A stretch of DNA of 64,000 nucleotides from Saccharomycopsis phalli. Taxonomy: Eukaryota; Ascomycota; Saccharomycetes; Ascoideales; Saccharomycopsidaceae. The DNA lies in contig CP073212.1 of NCBI GenBank assembly GCA_020342235.1, positions 372,001 to 436,000 of the forward strand, written 5' to 3'. Below are positions 39,641 to 50,256 of this stretch, one piece after another. Numbering within the stretch: the stretch's first letter is position 1; each line of letters starts with the position of its first letter. Both the position numbers and the translations under genes were made by a program. The notes beneath the pieces were generated by a model, which was not told the DNA's origin, did not search any database, and saw only the letters and a list, made by a program, of their open reading frames with translations.

Positions 39641-42600
39641 CTACTCTTGATAACTGTCCCAGTTGTCCAAGACTTGCTTGATCCGGTCACTCTTCGTCAA
39701 CGCATAGACGTCTTCAAAGTACTCCTTAGTGACCTCAAATGGCTTGGCGGTCAAGTTTGGAATGTACTTGTTCACCAAGTTGTCCACCTTCAATGCCTTT
39801 TGTGGGATCTTCTTCAACAAAAACTTCTTAAATGGTTGCACACCACCACGCAAGTACGACGAGTGGAATGGCACACTGATACCCTTGAGCGGAATACATG
39901 CAAAACCACGCTCCAAGTCGATTGGCTGTGGCTTCTCGAGCGACTTCTTCTTCACCTCTCTGATAATGTCGTTCAAGTACTCCTCGATCTTCTCCACAGA
40001 TAACTGCTCCTGGAGCTTCACGATATCCATCTTCTTGATCTTAAACAAGTTCAACACGTTTGTCAAGGTGTCAAGAGCCCGCAAGTCTCCTGCCGCAACA
40101 TACTGCTGGTTCTCCACATTGTAGTTCACAATCTCCAACAACCACTTTGTTTCCTTGGCAATCGTGTCAACCACAAATCGCAATGCAGCGTCGTCAAACG
40201 TCTTTGAAACCCGCGATGGGTTGCAGGCAATCATACCATAGTTGGATCTTCCTTGTTCATCACGTTCCACGGCAACTTGCATCGTCATTCCACGGTAGAA
40301 AACCACCTCAACCAAGGATTCAATTGGCATCACATCACCCAAAGAAGCCAACGCAGAGTACTCACCCAAGGAATGCCCGGCAAACACACAGTTTTCTGGC
40401 ACCAATCCCTTGGACTTCAAGTCCTCAAACGCAGCCTTCTCCATCAACGTCAACGCAGGCTGGGTAAACTGGGTAGCAGACAATAATCCTGTTGGCGACT
40501 TGAACGTGTAGTTCTTGGTAGTGCTGGTGATCTCCTTGAAGATCTTCTCCGACTTGAGGTTTCCGTTCGAGTCCAACGTCTCAAAGGTCATGCTGCTGTA
40601 GTTCTTGCGGATAAGACGGCCCTTGACCCCACCAAAGTGGATCGTCAACTCGTTAGGATTGTTCTTGACGATATCCAAGATCGAGAACCCGTACTGCTGC
40701 ATCAAGTGCTGGTCGGCACGATCCCAAACTTCCTTGGCAACAGCCGACGTCTTGTAAAGGTCCATACCCATGTTCTTCTCCTGAGAACCCTGTCCAGTGA
40801 ACAAGTACGTGGAAAATGGCTGGCTGATTTCCGCTCGCGCGTCCAAAATCAACTCGTCGGTCTCGGCATTCTTGCTCGTAACCTTGATGATCTTCCGTCC
40901 ATTAACCATTCCAATATGCTCCAACTCAGTAACCAACTCAGTTCCTGGCAACACCATACTCGTGAAGTTGGCCTTGAACGCCTTCACACGCTCAGCAACG
41001 TTATCGGCACCATATAACTCAACCAACGCACGCACAGAAGCAGAGGTGTACATACCATGAGTGATGGTACCAGGCAATCCCGCGTACTTTGCAAAAATTG
41101 GCGACGTGTGGATCGGGTTGTAGTCACCAGAAATAAGACTATATGGTTCGTTCGACAGTGGAAGATAGATGCTGTTGTCGGAGCTAAGCGAGATTGGCTG
41201 GCTGAATGGCTTGGTCTCTTCAATCGAAGTACCGTTACGCGAAAGGTAGTCCAACACTGGGTTACCATACGACTCCAAGGCCTGGTAATTGACGGTACCA
41301 ATCTGCTTGATCTCCTTAGTAGGCAATTCTAACAAGATCTTGCCCACGGTTTTGACAGAGGAAAAGATCTTCTCGTTCTTGTACTCGACCTCGGTGACAC
41401 ACTCAAAGGTAAGAGTCTCGCCCAAGATCTCGGTTGATTCGTCCAAGACAGCCCATTCCTTGCTCTTGAGAACAGCCACATCCTTCAAAGACTTGAAGGC
41501 AATCTGCACTGGCTTCTCCTTGATCTTGTCAAAGGTGTTTTCAAAGTCATTGTACTTGCCCCGGTAAAAGAACTCACTGACAACCTCCAAGACAGGCTCT
41601 TCATTCTCGACCCGGAAAATCGTGCCCAAGACCTTGACCTGCTTGCCAGTTGGGTTGTTGATGATGCTAATCACCTCGGACTTGGTGTTGACAACCTCGC
41701 CGATCCGCAACCCACTGGACTTCATCGAGAAGCTGTTGGACAAGTGAACCAACTTCAACAAGTCGCCGTCAATCTTCTGGTGGAACACACTCTTCATGAT
41801 CCGCTCCCAGCCAATGACAATGGCAAAATCCATTGGCGCATGTGTCTGGCTATAGTCGTTCTTGTTGTTGATGATGTGGCTAAACTCCTTAATGTCCTTT
41901 CCACTGATGGTGTATGGCTGTTCGTTGTATACCACCAGCTTCAAGTCAAAGTCATCGACAAACTTGTCCTGCTTACCAAACCACAATTTCCAGTAGAACT
42001 CCTTGATGCGCTGGTTTCGGTCCTCCATGACCTCCAAGATCGGCGCAAAACCATCAGAAGGATTGTATTGGTACAACAATTGCAATGGCAAGTACTCGCT
42101 GTCCTTGTTCTTGGACGTGTAGAGCAAGACCTCGATGATGTTGTTCTTCAAGAGCGAGATCGACAACAACAATTGGGCGCCGTGCAACAAGCGGATCTGA
42201 GTGCTGGAGCTGTCCTTTGGCGACACAATCTCGTAAACCGCGCCGGCAAATGGCTCGAGAAGAGACTTGACTGGGTTGTTGACGTAGTCGGTTCCCTGGA
42301 CAAAGAATTTGCTGGTCAACAACGCATATCTCCAGTTCTTGACGTCACCTGCAAGAACCTGGACCCAGTCTTTCTCAGGGACGTTACTTCCAATGGTGTA
42401 GACGGTCTTGTCTCCCTCAGAAGAGACCTTGACGTCCTTTGTTGGAGATGCAGGCTCGACCTTTGAACCAAAGTACTCTTCGCTTGGGATTTGGTCCTTG
42501 GAGTAGTACTCTGCCTTCAATTTCTCAATCAAGCCATTGTTGATACTGTCCAACATCTCCTTGATTGGCTCGTTGACCTTCTTGGTGAACTGAGCAGCCA

Positions 42601-45600
42601 CCGGTCCGTGCAAAATACACGTGCGCTGGATGTCGCGGTCAGGAACAAAGTTCAAGTTCTGGCACTGGAACAACGAGTCCTTTTTGAAGTAAGTCTCGAA
42701 CATGGCGTCAAACACTGGGATGAACGGCACTGGCTTTTGGAGCGGGTTGACACACAACTTGAGGAAGTAGTTGACGTCGTAGGCATTCACCAACTGGTGG
42801 GTGCTATCTGGGAAAGCACTGGCGACCTTTTTCAAGACGTCTTCTGGTGCGGCTCTGAGATCGTTGAGCGACAAAATCGACTCGGACTCTCTGGTAATGA
42901 ACCGCTCCTCGATACGGAGCAACCAGTCAAAGAACAACTTCAACAACGACGGGTCAATCCACTCCTTGGTAGGCTTGTAGTAGAGGAACTCCAACAAACG
43001 GTTAGACACCTCAGAATAGGTCATGTCCAGAATGTCGCAAGGTCCCTTGGCGTTTTTTCCAAACCACGGCCGTTGGAAGTCGCGGTTCAACTGCTCAATC
43101 AACTTGTCCTTGTTTTCCGCCAACTTCTTGACCATCTCCTTTGGCTTCAAGAGGAAGTACTCCTTGTCAATCGACGCCCACAATTGAACGCCCCGAGTAG
43201 CAATCTTGTGGATCGGCTCGCCCATTTCACTGCGCACCGTCAAAATGCCTCCAGTCGGCTTGTTGTATGTGCCCTCCCAGAGCTCATCCGGAACACCTGG
43301 AGAGTCGGCAATCAACTGCTTTCCCTCGTCGCTCAATGCGGCTTCCTTGGCAATCATGACCTTGGAGCCAAACAAGAATCCGTCAAATGGCATGGCAGGG
43401 TAGTTGAATTTCTTGGACCACTCACCCGTCAAGTATGGATAAGTGTCTTCGGCCGATCCGAATCCGGAACCTGCCACCAAGACAATGTTCTTGCAGCGAC
43501 GGATCCGCGAGTATGTCGCCAACATTGGCTGGTGGAAGTCCTCAAAAGAGTGATGACCTCCACCTCGGCCCGCGGTCCATTGCAACACAATCGGAAACTG
43601 TGGATACGCCTTGGCAATCGTGATACACTGGTTGATTGCATCGATGCTTCCTGGCTTCAAGCCAAGGTGTGTGAGCCCAAGAGTCTCAATGTACTCGGAT
43701 GCGACCTCCAAGCTTGGAACTCCGGCTCCAATGGTCAACGACTGGATCGGAAAGCCGGCCTCGCGCAACTCCTTGATCAACGGAATACCCCATTGCAACA
43801 TCCGCGGATTGACGTAGATCAAGTTGATGCCGATACCGGTTCCCGGCTTGCAACTGTCGACGACCTGCTGCATCGCCTTCTTGAATCCGTTTGGCTCAAA
43901 GTAGCCTCCTCCGGCAATTTCAATGTTGTAGCCGGCATTCAATGTCGCCGAGACAAATTCCGGATCGACGGTGGAAGGAGTCATACCAGGAACAAGTAAT
44001 GGTGCACGGCCAATCAACCGCGAGAACTTGGTGTCAATGTACAATTGCCCGGCGTGGTTCTGGACAAGTCTTGGCCGGAACTCGGTCAACCAGTTGGACG
44101 CAAACTTGACTGATCCCGGCTTGGTGTCGTAGAGCTCCTGCTTGTACCCAAACTCGTCGTCTGGATTGAGATCAAGGGTCCCTGCAACAATCACACGGAC
44201 ACCTGTTCCCTCCTGGTTGCGATGGGTCAAATTTCCAATTCCCGACGCGCCACCAGGTCCAAAGTCCAACACGTGAGTCGCATCGAGCTTGTTGCAGGCC
44301 TCTTCCCAGTGCACCGGCAAGTTTGTGATCAAGTTGACGGCGCGCATGGCAATGGAGCCCGAATACTGCGCCAAGTCCTGCCCGTTGTGGAAGTCAATCA
44401 CCGGGATCTTCAAGCCGGAAAACTCAATTGCATGCTGCTGGAAGTCGCGCTCGATCATGCTGTTGGCGGAATCGAGCAAGTGGCTGTGGAACGGCGAGAG
44501 AATTGGCAAGAACCGGTTCGAGAACTTGAGTTTCCGCTCCAGGAACGGGATCCGTGACTGGACAAGTCCCGACGGCGCCTTGGCTTTGCGCAACGCCAAA
44601 TTCAACCCGTACAACGATTGTGGCGGTCCAGAAACCACCAAGTTGCGCGCACCATTGACCAAGCTGATGACCACGTGCTTCTCCTTTGGAAGGTGTGTGT
44701 TGGTCTTGTCAATGAACTCCTGCACCTGCGACTCGGAAAGGTCTCTCACCGAAAGCATTGGTGTCGGCTTGCCCTCGTTGTTCTCAATCGAGTCCTCAAA
44801 GATCAGCGGAGGCAAGGAGTGGTTTGGATACGCCTGCGCGCAGCGCGATCCAATGAAGAACAACGCGGCTACCGCCTTGAGCGCGTTCTCCACAAACTCG
44901 TCCCAGGATCCGGACGCAGAAACCACAATCGCGGTGATGATGCCCTGGGAATGGCCCGAAGTGCCGACCAATGAGTCCCGGAGCTTTCCCGGGTGGATGC
45001 CCAACAACTTGCAGGTGATGGCAAGGTGAAGGATCTGGATCACACAGATCAAGGGACACGACACCGGGACACTCAAAAGATAGTCCTTGTCTGGAACCTG
45101 TTCCGGCGCCAGCAACCAGGCAAGCAAGTCGAATCCCTGCGAGTAGCAGTTGGACACGTCGGGCGACACAAGCAGTTGCAACTTGGCGCTGAGCTCCGCC
45201 AAAAGCTCACCAATAAGCGGCCGGTACACGTCGTGCAACTCGACCAACTCGTTGAAATAGTCGTCGGTGTTGCCTTGGCCGCCGAAAATCGCAAACACCC
45301 GCACGTCGCCGTTGGAAAAAAGCGCAGGTGAGCTCGAAAATGGAAGCCGTAGCGCCGTCTTGGCGGCGATGTAGTTTTTGATCAACCGCTTGCACTTTGG
45401 CAATGTCGATGACGGAAGAAGATCTGCGGCTAGTATGTGAACGTCGTTTGCCCCGCTGAGATAGTTTGTCTCGAACTCGTCAAACGCGACCCGGAGCACG
45501 TCGTCAAACTGACCTGGCGACAGCGGGTCGACGAGATCGGCGGCAAACCCGAGAAACTGGGCAAACAACTCGACTGCATTGGAAGGCTCGTTATCGTCGA

Positions 45601-45745
45601 CGAAATCGGGAGTTGCTGGCGGCAAAGATTTCTGGAATTGGTCCTTCAACTGGATGGCAGCAAAGTAGGACGTGGTTGGAATCAAAAACGAAGTCTCGAT
45701 GGTGCCATGGGCTAACTCAAACGGTCTAATTGATGGGGCAGGCAT
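39641..45745 (-). CDS. FAS1: Fatty acid synthase subunit beta
   Basis: A 2034-residue cytosolic multi-enzyme that forms the alpha6-beta6 type I synthase with Fas2. Domains in order: acetyl transferase with the GTSGHSQG nucleophile (Ser about 266); enoyl reductase, a TIM-barrel-like flavoprotein (GRAPLLVPGMTPSTVDPEF, then GGGHHSFEDFHQPML); dehydratase with hot-dog folds (GDYNPIHTSPIFAKYAGLPG plus THGMY); and malonyl/palmitoyl transferase with FAGHSLGEYSALASLG near residue 1790. It ends within a few residues of the S. cerevisiae length (2051). ATG 45745 is the only sensible start. Long antisense frames in it are shadows. Codon use is strongly biased, as expected for a highly expressed gene. Confidence 0.98.
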   Translation of the reverse strand: MPAPSIRPFELAHGTIETSFLIPTTSYFAAIQLKDQFQKSLPPATPDFVDDNEPSNAVELFAQFLGFAADLVDPLSPGQFDDVLRVAFDEFETNYLSGANDVHILAADLLPSSTLPKCKRLIKNYIAAKTALRLPFSSSPALFSNGDVRVFAIFGGQGNTDDYFNELVELHDVYRPLIGELLAELSAKLQLLVSPDVSNCYSQGFDLLAWLLAPEQVPDKDYLLSVPVSCPLICVIQILHLAITCKLLGIHPGKLRDSLVGTSGHSQGIITAIVVSASGSWDEFVENALKAVAALFFIGSRCAQAYPNHSLPPLIFEDSIENNEGKPTPMLSVRDLSESQVQEFIDKTNTHLPKEKHVVISLVNGARNLVVSGPPQSLYGLNLALRKAKAPSGLVQSRIPFLERKLKFSNRFLPILSPFHSHLLDSANSMIERDFQQHAIEFSGLKIPVIDFHNGQDLAQYSGSIAMRAVNLITNLPVHWEEACNKLDATHVLDFGPGGASGIGNLTHRNQEGTGVRVIVAGTLDLNPDDEFGYKQELYDTKPGSVKFASNWLTEFRPRLVQNHAGQLYIDTKFSRLIGRAPLLVPGMTPSTVDPEFVSATLNAGYNIEIAGGGYFEPNGFKKAMQQVVDSCKPGTGIGINLIYVNPRMLQWGIPLIKELREAGFPIQSLTIGAGVPSLEVASEYIETLGLTHLGLKPGSIDAINQCITIAKAYPQFPIVLQWTAGRGGGHHSFEDFHQPMLATYSRIRRCKNIVLVAGSGFGSAEDTYPYLTGEWSKKFNYPAMPFDGFLFGSKVMIAKEAALSDEGKQLIADSPGVPDELWEGTYNKPTGGILTVRSEMGEPIHKIATRGVQLWASIDKEYFLLKPKEMVKKLAENKDKLIEQLNRDFQRPWFGKNAKGPCDILDMTYSEVSNRLLEFLYYKPTKEWIDPSLLKLFFDWLLRIEERFITRESESILSLNDLRAAPEDVLKKVASAFPDSTHQLVNAYDVNYFLKLCVNPLQKPVPFIPVFDAMFETYFKKDSLFQCQNLNFVPDRDIQRTCILHGPVAAQFTKKVNEPIKEMLDSINNGLIEKLKAEYYSKDQIPSEEYFGSKVEPASPTKDVKVSSEGDKTVYTIGSNVPEKDWVQVLAGDVKNWRYALLTSKFFVQGTDYVNNPVKSLLEPFAGAVYEIVSPKDSSSTQIRLLHGAQLLLSISLLKNNIIEVLLYTSKNKDSEYLPLQLLYQYNPSDGFAPILEVMEDRNQRIKEFYWKLWFGKQDKFVDDFDLKLVVYNEQPYTISGKDIKEFSHIINNKNDYSQTHAPMDFAIVIGWERIMKSVFHQKIDGDLLKLVHLSNSFSMKSSGLRIGEVVNTKSEVISIINNPTGKQVKVLGTIFRVENEEPVLEVVSEFFYRGKYNDFENTFDKIKEKPVQIAFKSLKDVAVLKSKEWAVLDESTEILGETLTFECVTEVEYKNEKIFSSVKTVGKILLELPTKEIKQIGTVNYQALESYGNPVLDYLSRNGTSIEETKPFSQPISLSSDNSIYLPLSNEPYSLISGDYNPIHTSPIFAKYAGLPGTITHGMYTSASVRALVELYGADNVAERVKAFKANFTSMVLPGTELVTELEHIGMVNGRKIIKVTSKNAETDELILDARAEISQPFSTYLFTGQGSQEKNMGMDLYKTSAVAKEVWDRADQHLMQQYGFSILDIVKNNPNELTIHFGGVKGRLIRKNYSSMTFETLDSNGNLKSEKIFKEITSTTKNYTFKSPTGLLSATQFTQPALTLMEKAAFEDLKSKGLVPENCVFAGHSLGEYSALASLGDVMPIESLVEVVFYRGMTMQVAVERDEQGRSNYGMIACNPSRVSKTFDDAALRFVVDTIAKETKWLLEIVNYNVENQQYVAAGDLRALDTLTNVLNLFKIKKMDIVKLQEQLSVEKIEEYLNDIIREVKKKSLEKPQPIDLERGFACIPLKGISVPFHSSYLRGGVQPFKKFLLKKIPQKALKVDNLVNKYIPNLTAKPFEVTKEYFEDVYALTKSDRIKQVLDNWDSYQE

Positions 45746-46556
45746 GATGGGAGGGGTCCTGCTAAAAATCGTATGGTATTAGAACGCTGTCTTTGTGTCA
45801 GCTAGGGAAGATGAGAAGTGAGGAATAATTTGGAAGAAATTGTTGAAGCGCGATGACTTGAAAAAATAAAATGTTGGGTGTTGGGAGTGCGTCGCTCCGC
45901 GTCCAGCTGCACACCCAATGGGTTGCAATTGTTGGTGCAAATATTACAACCGTGGATTGATTTCTGGGCTTTGGGGTCGTGGTTTTTGTTGGCGTTGGCC
46001 CAGCTCATTTGGATTGTAGGAGGTCTGCCTGGGTCCACGTTTTACTAGACATTGGGTTGGGTACAGATGTGAAATCGGAGTGAGTCGATATGAACTAGTA
46101 ACGACAATATGATGAAATTGCAATGGCCAATAGGAAGAATAGGAATAGGAAGAATAGGAAGAATAGGCAGGAATAGGCAGGAATAAGACGGTGAATGAGG
46201 CAATGGAATGATAGGCAATGATAGGCAATGAAATTGTGCGGTGGTTATATAATCGCTTACATAGTATTGTAGCATATCCAGTGGCACTACAATGTACACT
46301 GGCAATGTGACAAAACTTACAGAAACCCGTGTCTTGACATTTATCTAGAATGTCATTTCCGTCCTCGGACAATCTTTCGTGTTTTTCTTTTTTTTCCTCT
46401 TCTTTCTCGCAGTATCTTCATTGTTACTTTCGCCACCTGTCTGGTGCCACTTGCATATTTTTCACCTTGGGAAAAATTATCATACCAGATTTTCATGTAG
46501 GTACATTCAATTGACTGGGCTCTGATTGTACATCTCTATTATATGTAGTCTCTACT

Positions 46557-46765
46557 TGCTACTATATCTATTTGCTACTATATCTACTTGCTACTATATC
46601 TATTTGCTACTATATCTATATTACTACTCCATCTATATTACTACTCTATCTACTTTGCTACTCTAGCTACATTACTACTCGATCTACTTTGCTACACTAT
46701 CTACATTTCTACTCTATCTGCTTTTCTGCTCCATCTACTTTGCTATTCTATCTACGTTTCTACCT
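46557..46765. repeat. TTGCTACTATATCTA-type tandem array
   Basis: About 14 degenerate 15-18-bp units (GCTACTATATCTATTT, ACTACTCTATCTACTT). Low-complexity Leu/Tyr/Ser frames arise from it. Confidence 0.85.
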
Positions 46766-47328
46766 CCTCTCATATCTACCCATACTTCTACATATTTCCT
46801 CCATTTCTTCCATATTCCTCTCTTCATATTCCTCTCTTCATATTCCTCTCTTCATATTCCTCCTTTCATCCGGTTATTTCAGCTTCCCCTCAGCAACCTA
46901 CTTGATTGTCAAATTTCTCGCCGAATTAGACTTTTGCCAACCCCCTTTCAAATCAGTACAATGGTTCTTCACTGCTAACCGTTATTTTGGCTCATTTGTA
47001 CTTAGTGCAAAACTGTAATTATTCACCCAGGTTAAATGGCAAAGTCTGGTGGATTATGCCATTCCCCTGCGTCTACAACAGTTGCTATTCTGACCAGTGT
47101 ATTAAAAATTCCGAGTAAATATTGATTTTGGTATGGAAATCATTCCAGTTCCCATCCTTTAGTCAACTACCATTGTCCAGCATGGCGTTGTTGCATAAAC
47201 ACTCCCAATCACAAGTGCATTTTGATCCTTTCTTGACTTGGTTGTACCTTGGTTGTAGATTAAATTCAGATCATGTAGGCCGGCAAAAATTTCCTTCGCT
47301 TGAATCTATCGAGTCTCGAATCTCTTGT

Positions 47329-47424
47329 ATCAATAGTCCTTATATCAATAGTCCCTATATCAATAATCTTTATATCAATAATCCTTATACCAATAATCCT
47401 TATACCAATAATCCTTATACCAAC
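47329..47424. repeat. 7 x 14-15-bp TATATCAATAATCCT array
   Basis: Units TATATCAATAGTCCT, TATATCAATAATCCT and TATACCAATAATCCT in succession. Non-coding. Confidence 0.9.
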
Positions 47425-48887
47425 TAAATCTGTCACTACAATGTTCACAACACCGCCAATTTCAAATTACACACATCTACAACCTCGAAATTCATTATAC
47501 CCAGAGATAACCACAATCTGGCATGTCTGACGTCATCAACAGATGACTGGACAGCCTACTTTGGCAATATTAACAACCTTACTCAAAAAGTCACATTTCT
47601 CCTCACTTCTGAGACATTACCAGGCTAAACTTTCTGCAATAACGGACATGTTTAATTGGCCGCAAAAGCTTAAGATAAAATATCAAGCCGATAATAGTAA
47701 AATCAGAGACTTGGCCGACACTTTGTAAATGAGTACAGCCCAATTGGGTAAGGCTGATCAGCCATGTCACCAATCATCAAATGAAATTCTCTCTACAACT
47801 GTTTCTTTACAGGGTTTTGCCAAGACTGTGGCCGAGAAGTGGCTTAGAACGAGGAAATTGGGATTTTTCACAACGTATCAGAGCTCGCATCGTGGTGTTG
47901 TGAGTACTCCATGTAATTAGTACGCTGTTCCAGACCTACATAATGTAGCCAAGCGACATAGCAATGAGTTCATAATTATTTTGAATATCCAACTCTTTTT
48001 TGCTCACCAAGTGTATACATTGTAGTCTGAGCCTCTCTTGGCTAGATGATGGAATAACGCACCAGATAATGCACTAGACTAGAGCAAATGTTCCGTGGGA
48101 TTCCATGCAGGCGTAAAGACACTCTTGCAAACTTTAATCGGAGCCGTACCTGGTGGAAGTTGTAATATACTTGGAAGGAGTTGTAGTATATTTCTTTGGT
48201 GGCTGATTGATTTTGTAGTTTTCTAGAGCAAGTGACTTTTAATCTTCCAGATGGTTTGAAATGTCTCAAATTGTCTTGGTTGTCATTTAAAATGGATGAC
48301 TTGCACGGATTTAACAATGGGAGGAATGTCGGGTGGCAATTTAATTCTAGAATTGATTCAAAATAAATTCAAAATAAATTCAAAATAATTGAAATAAATT
48401 GAAAATAAATTATAAGTAAATTGTAAAATGTAAAATGACAATGGCTAATGTAAATGGTTTAAATAGGTTCTAAAATACCATTCACATAGTTGATGATATA
48501 CGGCAACTTGCTCGTCAATCAATCAAATCATCCATACCTGCTCACTAATCATCCATTATATTTCACATTAAACTACATTGCCAATTCCCAATTAACTACA
48601 ACAATTATCTATATGTTGAACATATGCACCATCTCATCTCTTAGCTGTCCTTACCCCTTGACAAAACTCAAATACAACCCTTTAATTTCAATCCAACCAA
48701 CCCTTGAATATCAATCCAACACTTACATTTCAATACAACCTCGATTTCAATACAACCAACCACCTCTTCTACACTTGTAACTAAACTTCATTCATTCATC
48801 CTATCCATGCAAAACTATCTAACAAGATCCCCCTAGTATACAAAAACTATGCCACTAATATTACATCCAGCTTCGTATAGCAACAGT

Positions 48888-49418
48888 CTAGCTCTTCTCG
48901 TAAATAGTCATCCCAGTGCTCGGGTTCACAATCTCAATTTTCTTCCGAGGACTGTTCAACTTCCGAGGAGACGCTTTTGGACTAAACAGACTGCTCTTAT
49001 ACGGATTAAACTTGTGCTGGCCGGTAGCAACCACTGGCTCATAAACAGCGCTGCTATAATTATCCTCAACTAAATCAGGAATAAACTCAAAATCATCATC
49101 GGTATCAAACCCTTTGGAACTGAAATACTGCTCCCGGCTACTATACGAGCTCACACTCGAACTCGTCGATATCGGACTATTAATCTGCCCTCCAATAGTA
49201 GAGTAGCCTTTATGTGGTGTCCCATACTCATAATATTCATATTGTGTGCTGTTCAGCACTGGTGGACTCTGATAATAATTGCCATACATCTTTGGTATTT
49301 GGTATTTCACTTTGCGTCTAAACCAGGATCCTCTACGGTTTTTATCTAACCTTACCGGGTAGTACTTACCCGGGTGCATATGTCCCACCGCATCCCGCAG
49401 CACTTTCGTCACTACCAT
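48888..49418 (-). CDS. Unrecognised 176-aa protein
   Basis: ATG 49418 to TAG 48888-48890; upstream in-frame sequence has no ATG. A basic N-terminal third contains HPGKYYPVRLDKNRRGSW then FRRKVKYQIPK. A Tyr/Ser-rich middle (YYEYGTPHKGYS, SSSVSSYSSREQYFSS), an acidic DTDDDFEFIPDLVED patch and a Lys/Pro-rich tail with SPKASPRKLNSPRKK (possible proline-directed phosphorylation sites) and IVNPSTGM follow. No membrane segment or known catalytic motif. Codon choice and ordered composition suggest a real protein; function unknown. Confidence 0.6.
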   Translation of the reverse strand: MVVTKVLRDAVGHMHPGKYYPVRLDKNRRGSWFRRKVKYQIPKMYGNYYQSPPVLNSTQYEYYEYGTPHKGYSTIGGQINSPISTSSSVSSYSSREQYFSSKGFDTDDDFEFIPDLVEDNYSSAVYEPVVATGQHKFNPYKSSLFSPKASPRKLNSPRKKIEIVNPSTGMTIYEKS

Positions 49419-50256
49419 GACCCAGGAGCAGGCGACATTTTTTAGTCTGTGCAAGTCAAGTGCTGCCCACTATTGTTTATTTTTTTAGATAGTGGTCCAC
49501 TATCAAATGCCGTTCAATACTATTTTTGACGAAATGCAGTCTATGCAAAAAGAAATACCCTCGGGACACCCGTGGCGCCGATCATTGACAAAAAAAATGG
49601 CTTCTGTTGGGAGAACTAGCGAGGTTGCAGGTATATGTGAAACCTGCACCCTCGGTTCTGCCCTCGGTTCGTCACAACCTGCTTAGCGGCTTACATAATT
49701 GATTAGACATATGATAACTAAAACCTGTCACCAGGCCCTCATCTTGGCTATCACCCGGACATCAATAATTACCCGGGACTTCTCGAACTTGTCAAGATCT
49801 ACCGTGTAAAATCTCTTGGTGTTTGGCAAATTGCTTTACCAACTTTCACAAAAATTATTCATTGTTTATGCTGTGCAAAATATTGCTAAGTCCCTATTGA
49901 CCTTGTAATGTTTTAGTTAACTTGCTTCTTGTTATTATTTGCAGAAATGAAAAAAAAAGCAATTTGCGGGATTATGCTTCTTACATAATCAATGACCAAT
50001 GTAAACTTCTATGCAATTGATGATACGCAATGACCCTCAAACTTTATGCAATGACTAATCAATGACAAATTGACAAAAGTATGCAGTGACTCAGCACTTA
50101 CAAATTGCAAATATGTGCGCTGACTAATCAATGACAAATTGCAATATATATGCAATGACTCAGCAATGACAAATTGGAAAAGTATGCAATGACTAATACA
50201 TGAGTAATACACTCATATCCTACAATTACTAATCGCTGACTAACGTATTTATACAC
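49419..50256. other. Divergent intergenic region
   Basis: Between the 48888-49418 gene and the GCR1-domain gene. A 59-codon frame from ATG 49507 (MPFNTIFDEMQSM start) is not convincing. The right 200 bp carry an AP-1-like site cluster inside degenerate repeats. Confidence 0.5.
50052..50243 (+). promoter_or_regulatory. Cluster of seven AP-1-like sites
   Basis: TGACTAA at 50052, 50121, 50190 and 50237; TGACTCA (Gcn4/AP-1 consensus) at 50087 and 50156; TTACTAA (Yap1 consensus) at 50226. The first sites repeat at about 35-bp spacing inside a degenerate array of AATGACAAATTG units. All lie within 205 bp of the start at 50257. This suggests regulation by bZIP factors; binding is not shown. Confidence 0.5.

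Larger units (their letters stand above)
45746..48887. other. 3.1-kb gene-poor region
   Basis: FAS1 upstream region, then pyrimidine-rich repeat arrays (46557-46765 and 47329-47424) whose open frames are artefacts. A weak ORF lies at 47729-47920 (63 codons from an ATG, basic, with an AEKWLRTRKLGFFTT segment). I do not recognise it and rate it as probably non-coding. Confidence 0.5.

Noticed and set aside
42491-43999. 502-codon frame antisense to FAS1
   Set aside because: Shadow of a strongly codon-biased gene; the sense frame has all catalytic motifs.
46572-47018. 148-codon Leu/Tyr/Ser frame
   Set aside because: Lies in the CTACTATATCTA repeat array; low-complexity translation.
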